DNA of 64,000 bases from NCBI RefSeq assembly GCF_024320785.1, contig NZ_JANDBC010000001.1, forward strand, positions 673,309-737,308, read 5' to 3'. Numbering within the stretch: position 1 is the first letter of the stretch; the number at the start of each line of letters is the position of its first letter. Both the position numbers and the translations under genes were made by a program. This DNA is from Gracilimonas sediminicola. Its GTDB lineage: Bacteria; Bacteroidota; Rhodothermia; Balneolales; Balneolaceae. This document shows positions 61,507 to 64,000 of the stretch, in pieces. The notes under the pieces were generated by a model, which was given only the letters and a program-made list of their open reading frames with translations, was not told the origin of the DNA and did no database searches.

Positions 61507-62685
61507 ATGCGAGACGTTGTAATTATATCTGCAAAACGAACCCCCATGGGCTCCTTTGGAGGCAGCCTTTCTTCCTTTTCTGCACCCGAGTTGGGCGCAT
61601 CCGCCATCCTTGAAGCGGTAAAATCAGGAGGCATCAAGCCCGACGATGTTCAGGAGGTGGTTATGGGTAATGTTCTTTCAGCAGGTATCGGGCAGGCACC
61701 GGCCCGGCAGGCAGCTATGAAAGCAGGACTTCACGAGCGAACCCCTGCTACCACGGTCAACAAAGTGTGTGCTTCAGGCATGAAGTCGATTATGATCGCA
61801 GCCGACCAGATTCGTTTAGGCGAAGCAGAGATCATTGTAGCCGGAGGAATGGAGAGCATGAGTAATGTTCCCTACTATCTGCCTAAGCAACGTTTTGGCG
61901 CGAAATATGGGCATGTTGAAGCCGAAGATGGTATCGTGAAAGACGGGCTTTGGGATGTGTATAACAAATACCTGATGGGTAATGCCGGAGACCTTTGCGC
62001 CCGGGAATGCAACATCAGCCGCGAAGAGCAAGACGAATACGCCATCAACTCTTACAAAAGAGCCATCGAGGCGACTGAGAAAGGCTACTTCAAAGACGAG
62101 CTCATCAAGATCAAAGTTAAGGATCGCAAAGGTAATGTTACCGAAGTAGAAAAAGACGAAGAATTGGGTAAAGTTCGTTTTGAAAAAATTCCTGAATTGC
62201 GACCGGTATTTGATAAAGAAGGAACCGTAACGGCTGCCAATGCTTCCAGTATTAATGATGGTGCAGCCGCTGTTTTAGTGATGAGCGCTGACAAAGCCAA
62301 AGAACTCGGACTAAAGCCATTAGCAAAAATATTGAGCCATGCCAGTGCTGCTAAAGCGCCCGAATGGTTTACAACTGCACCGGCCGATGCCATCCCCATT
62401 GCGCTTAAGAGAGCCGGGCTGACCAAGAATGACATCGATCTTTTTGAGATAAATGAGGCTTTTTCGGTTGTCGCTTTGGCAAACAACCAGATTCTGGAAC
62501 TCGACCCTGAGAAGGTAAACATACATGGAGGTGCCGTAAGTATCGGTCACCCCCTCGGATGTTCAGGAGCACGGATTATTGTTACCCTCATCCATGCCCT
62601 TCGCAGAACGAAAGGCAAATACGGATGTGCGGGTATCTGCAACGGCGGAGGCGGAGCTTCCTCCCTCGTGCTGGAAATGCTTTAA
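61507..62685 (+). CDS. acetyl-CoA acetyltransferase (thiolase)
   Basis: A 392-residue type-II thiolase. The nucleophilic Cys lies in NKVCASGMKSI, and the His and second Cys in GGAVSIGHPLGCSGAR and CAGICNGGGGASS. It cleaves acetoacetyl-CoA to two acetyl-CoA or makes it in reverse. In a lysine-degrading cell it would finish the route from crotonyl-CoA. It is closed by a strong terminator. Confidence 0.95.
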   Translation: MRDVVIISAKRTPMGSFGGSLSSFSAPELGASAILEAVKSGGIKPDDVQEVVMGNVLSAGIGQAPARQAAMKAGLHERTPATTVNKVCASGMKSIMIAADQIRLGEAEIIVAGGMESMSNVPYYLPKQRFGAKYGHVEAEDGIVKDGLWDVYNKYLMGNAGDLCARECNISREEQDEYAINSYKRAIEATEKGYFKDELIKIKVKDRKGNVTEVEKDEELGKVRFEKIPELRPVFDKEGTVTAANASSINDGAAAVLVMSADKAKELGLKPLAKILSHASAAKAPEWFTTAPADAIPIALKRAGLTKNDIDLFEINEAFSVVALANNQILELDPEKVNIHGGAVSIGHPLGCSGARIIVTLIHALRRTKGKYGCAGICNGGGGASSLVLEML

Positions 62686-62692
62686 AAGCACA

Positions 62693-62727
62693 TAGCCCGC
62701 TTATATTTTTAAGCGGGCTATTTTTTT
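62693..62727 (+). terminator. rho-independent terminator after thiolase gene
   Basis: TAGCCCGCTTA pairs with TAAGCGGGCTA across a 6-base loop, with seven T following. A perfect 11-bp stem, 8 bases after the thiolase stop. The next 225 bases (62728-62952) hold no gene. Confidence 0.95.
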
Positions 62728-62952
62728 ATTGACATTATTATTTCACCGACCTATTATAAAGCAGACCTGAAACAAACGACTCTACTGTATAGACCAAAGC
62801 TACTATTCATTTATCGTTAACTAAACATCAGCGCAGAGAACATTCTCATCTTACAGGTCAATCTTAACTCGAAGTACTATATCCTTATATAGAAAAACTG
62901 CTACAAAACCTTAAGCGTTAATACGCGAAACCAGTAAACGATTAGTTCCTTT

Positions 62953-64000
62953 ATGCTTAACAAGCTGCTTTATATTAGTGGTTTGCTTTGCTTATTGATT
63001 GCTGAAGTAGCAAATGCCCAGCAACTGAAAGTAGTAGCAGAAACAGACTCATTTACAGATTACGAGTTCTCCAATGAGAAGCTCGAAATCCTGTCTCCTT
63101 ATGGGTTGATGGTTCCCGTTTCCGGTAATACCCCTCGTTACCAGGTTCTTGAGCAGGCTGTCTCTACTATTAATCGTGAAATTTCCCCGGAACAAGCGAC
63201 CGTTTTAGCTCTTTCTGATAACTCTAAGCCACTGATTGAGATCTCAGAACCCGGAATTCAACGCGGCCAAAAAGTAAGCGCGCTCAGTATAAATATTGCC
63301 CGCTATGGGGAAAGTGGTACGAAAGTTCTGCGAAAATTCAGAATTCGGGTTTATAAAGACGGAGATACCCGCCTTCCACAATTAACAGCAGCCAAGCAAA
63401 ACAACAGCTCCCTATTTGATGAGGGAACCTGGTACAAAATCCCCATCACCAAGAACGGAATTTATGCACTGGATGCTACCTACCTTGAGGATCTGGGGAT
63501 TGAAGTCAGCGCTATTGATCCACGCAATATCCAGCTTTGGGGAACCGGAGGCTATCAGCTGCCTGAAGCAAACGACCAGCCCCGACCGGAGCTAACCCAG
63601 ATTCCTGTTATTGTTGAAGGGCAAAATGACGGCACTTTTAATGCCAATGACCGCGTAATTTTCTACGGAAATTCACCACACCAGATACTCAGAGACAGCA
63701 TCGATTTTGAACACCGCCTTCATCCTTACAGTAACCAATCTTTTGTATTTCTGACCGTTTCTGATGCTCCCGGAGACCGGCTTGCAGCTGTCAACACCAA
63801 TCTCTCCCCTTCCCGAACCATTACCTCCTTTCATGATTTTAGCTGGAAAGATGAAGAGCTCTATAAGACTGAAGAAAGTATAAAGTCAGGCCGGCACTGG
63901 TTTGGGCGGCGATTTGATGCCTCAAGCAACGGTACTTCCATCCCTGTTTTTGCAGATACCCTTGCCGGTATCATCCCCAATGAGCCTATTACCGTAGAAG
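62953..64000 (+). CDS. porU: type IX secretion protein PorU (5' part, cut by window end)
   Basis: An open frame of 349 codons that runs off the window. A signal peptide (ending VANA-QQ) is followed by a beta-rich N-terminal region and the typical PorU stretch EGTWYKIPITKNGIYALDATYLEDLGI, then NPRNIQLWGTGG and NDRVIFYGNSP. PorU is the sortase that removes the C-terminal signal of type IX cargo proteins and attaches them to the surface. The C25 peptidase domain with its catalytic His/Cys would lie beyond 64000. Presence of PorU places the organism among type IX secretors. Confidence 0.85.
   Translation, partial: MLNKLLYISGLLCLLIAEVANAQQLKVVAETDSFTDYEFSNEKLEILSPYGLMVPVSGNTPRYQVLEQAVSTINREISPEQATVLALSDNSKPLIEISEPGIQRGQKVSALSINIARYGESGTKVLRKFRIRVYKDGDTRLPQLTAAKQNNSSLFDEGTWYKIPITKNGIYALDATYLEDLGIEVSAIDPRNIQLWGTGGYQLPEANDQPRPELTQIPVIVEGQNDGTFNANDRVIFYGNSPHQILRDSIDFEHRLHPYSNQSFVFLTVSDAPGDRLAAVNTNLSPSRTITSFHDFSWKDEELYKTEESIKSGRHWFGRRFDASSNGTSIPVFADTLAGIIPNEPITVE

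Overview
The window looks like a chromosomal segment of a Balneolota-type bacterium (Gracilimonas/Balneola-like, on the Bacteroidota/Rhodothermota side). This is inferred from gene content: a PorU-type type IX secretion protein, a fused CcoN-CcoO cbb3 oxidase subunit, a LytS/LytTR pair, an orphan exosortase, DUF6503 and DUF6597 proteins, an L-lysine 6-transaminase, and a few promoter-like TTTG / TAnnTTT elements. No 16S gene is present, so the assignment is tentative.

Bases 1 to about 13,140 form an AT-rich mobile defence island. It holds a small ORF and a DUF6538-type tyrosine integrase flanked by two triplets of a 12-bp-periodic TGGTACACA repeat. A convergent two-gene OLD-nuclease/UvrD-helicase operon (Gabija-like) follows, then an XRE regulator, a short RadC/JAB protein, and a three-gene modification-restriction operon (type IIG enzyme, second adenine methyltransferase, DUF5655/NucS-like nuclease). 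The island stops at the 3' end of an initiator tRNA-fMet gene. Related ATTGTGC-type elements precede both the OLD/UvrD operon and the methyltransferase operon, with the XRE gene between them, which suggests shared control.

From 13.3 to 28.6 kb the sequence is core or semi-core: ornithine aminotransferase, a LytTR two-component operon with a TPR/beta-propeller protein, an esterase-like lipoprotein, L-lysine 6-transaminase, DoxX, an SDR, three small exported proteins or hydrolases, an AraC regulator, purL and a CoA-transferase. From 28.8 to 37.8 kb lies a complete cbb3 oxidase locus (Rrf2 regulator, ccoI, ccoS, ccoNO, ccoQ, ccoP, ccoG, ccoH, SafE-like).

From 37.8 to 50.2 kb come a YjjG-type HAD phosphatase, a LemA/TPM cluster, methionine gamma-lyase with its Lrp-type regulator, glycerate kinase, an orphan exosortase and two acyl-CoA dehydrogenases (one of glutaryl-CoA type). 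Next are a DUF433/DUF5615 toxin-antitoxin pair whose toxin is frameshifted, a YccF protein, a haem-binding-domain protein, a DinB protein and an alpha/beta hydrolase that lacks its nucleophilic serine. Bases 50.25 to 50.76 kb are a non-coding GC-rich repeat patch. The last part holds a HEAT/cyclophilin lipoprotein divergent from lexA, rplU-rpmA, FAH and M23 proteins, RidA, two tandem TPR lipoproteins, a trans-sulfuration enzyme, a thiolase and the start of porU, cut by the window end.

Metabolic links: lysine 6-transaminase, glutaryl-CoA dehydrogenase and thiolase fit one aerobic lysine-to-acetyl-CoA route. Methionine gamma-lyase, its Lrp regulator and the cystathionine enzyme handle sulfur amino acids.
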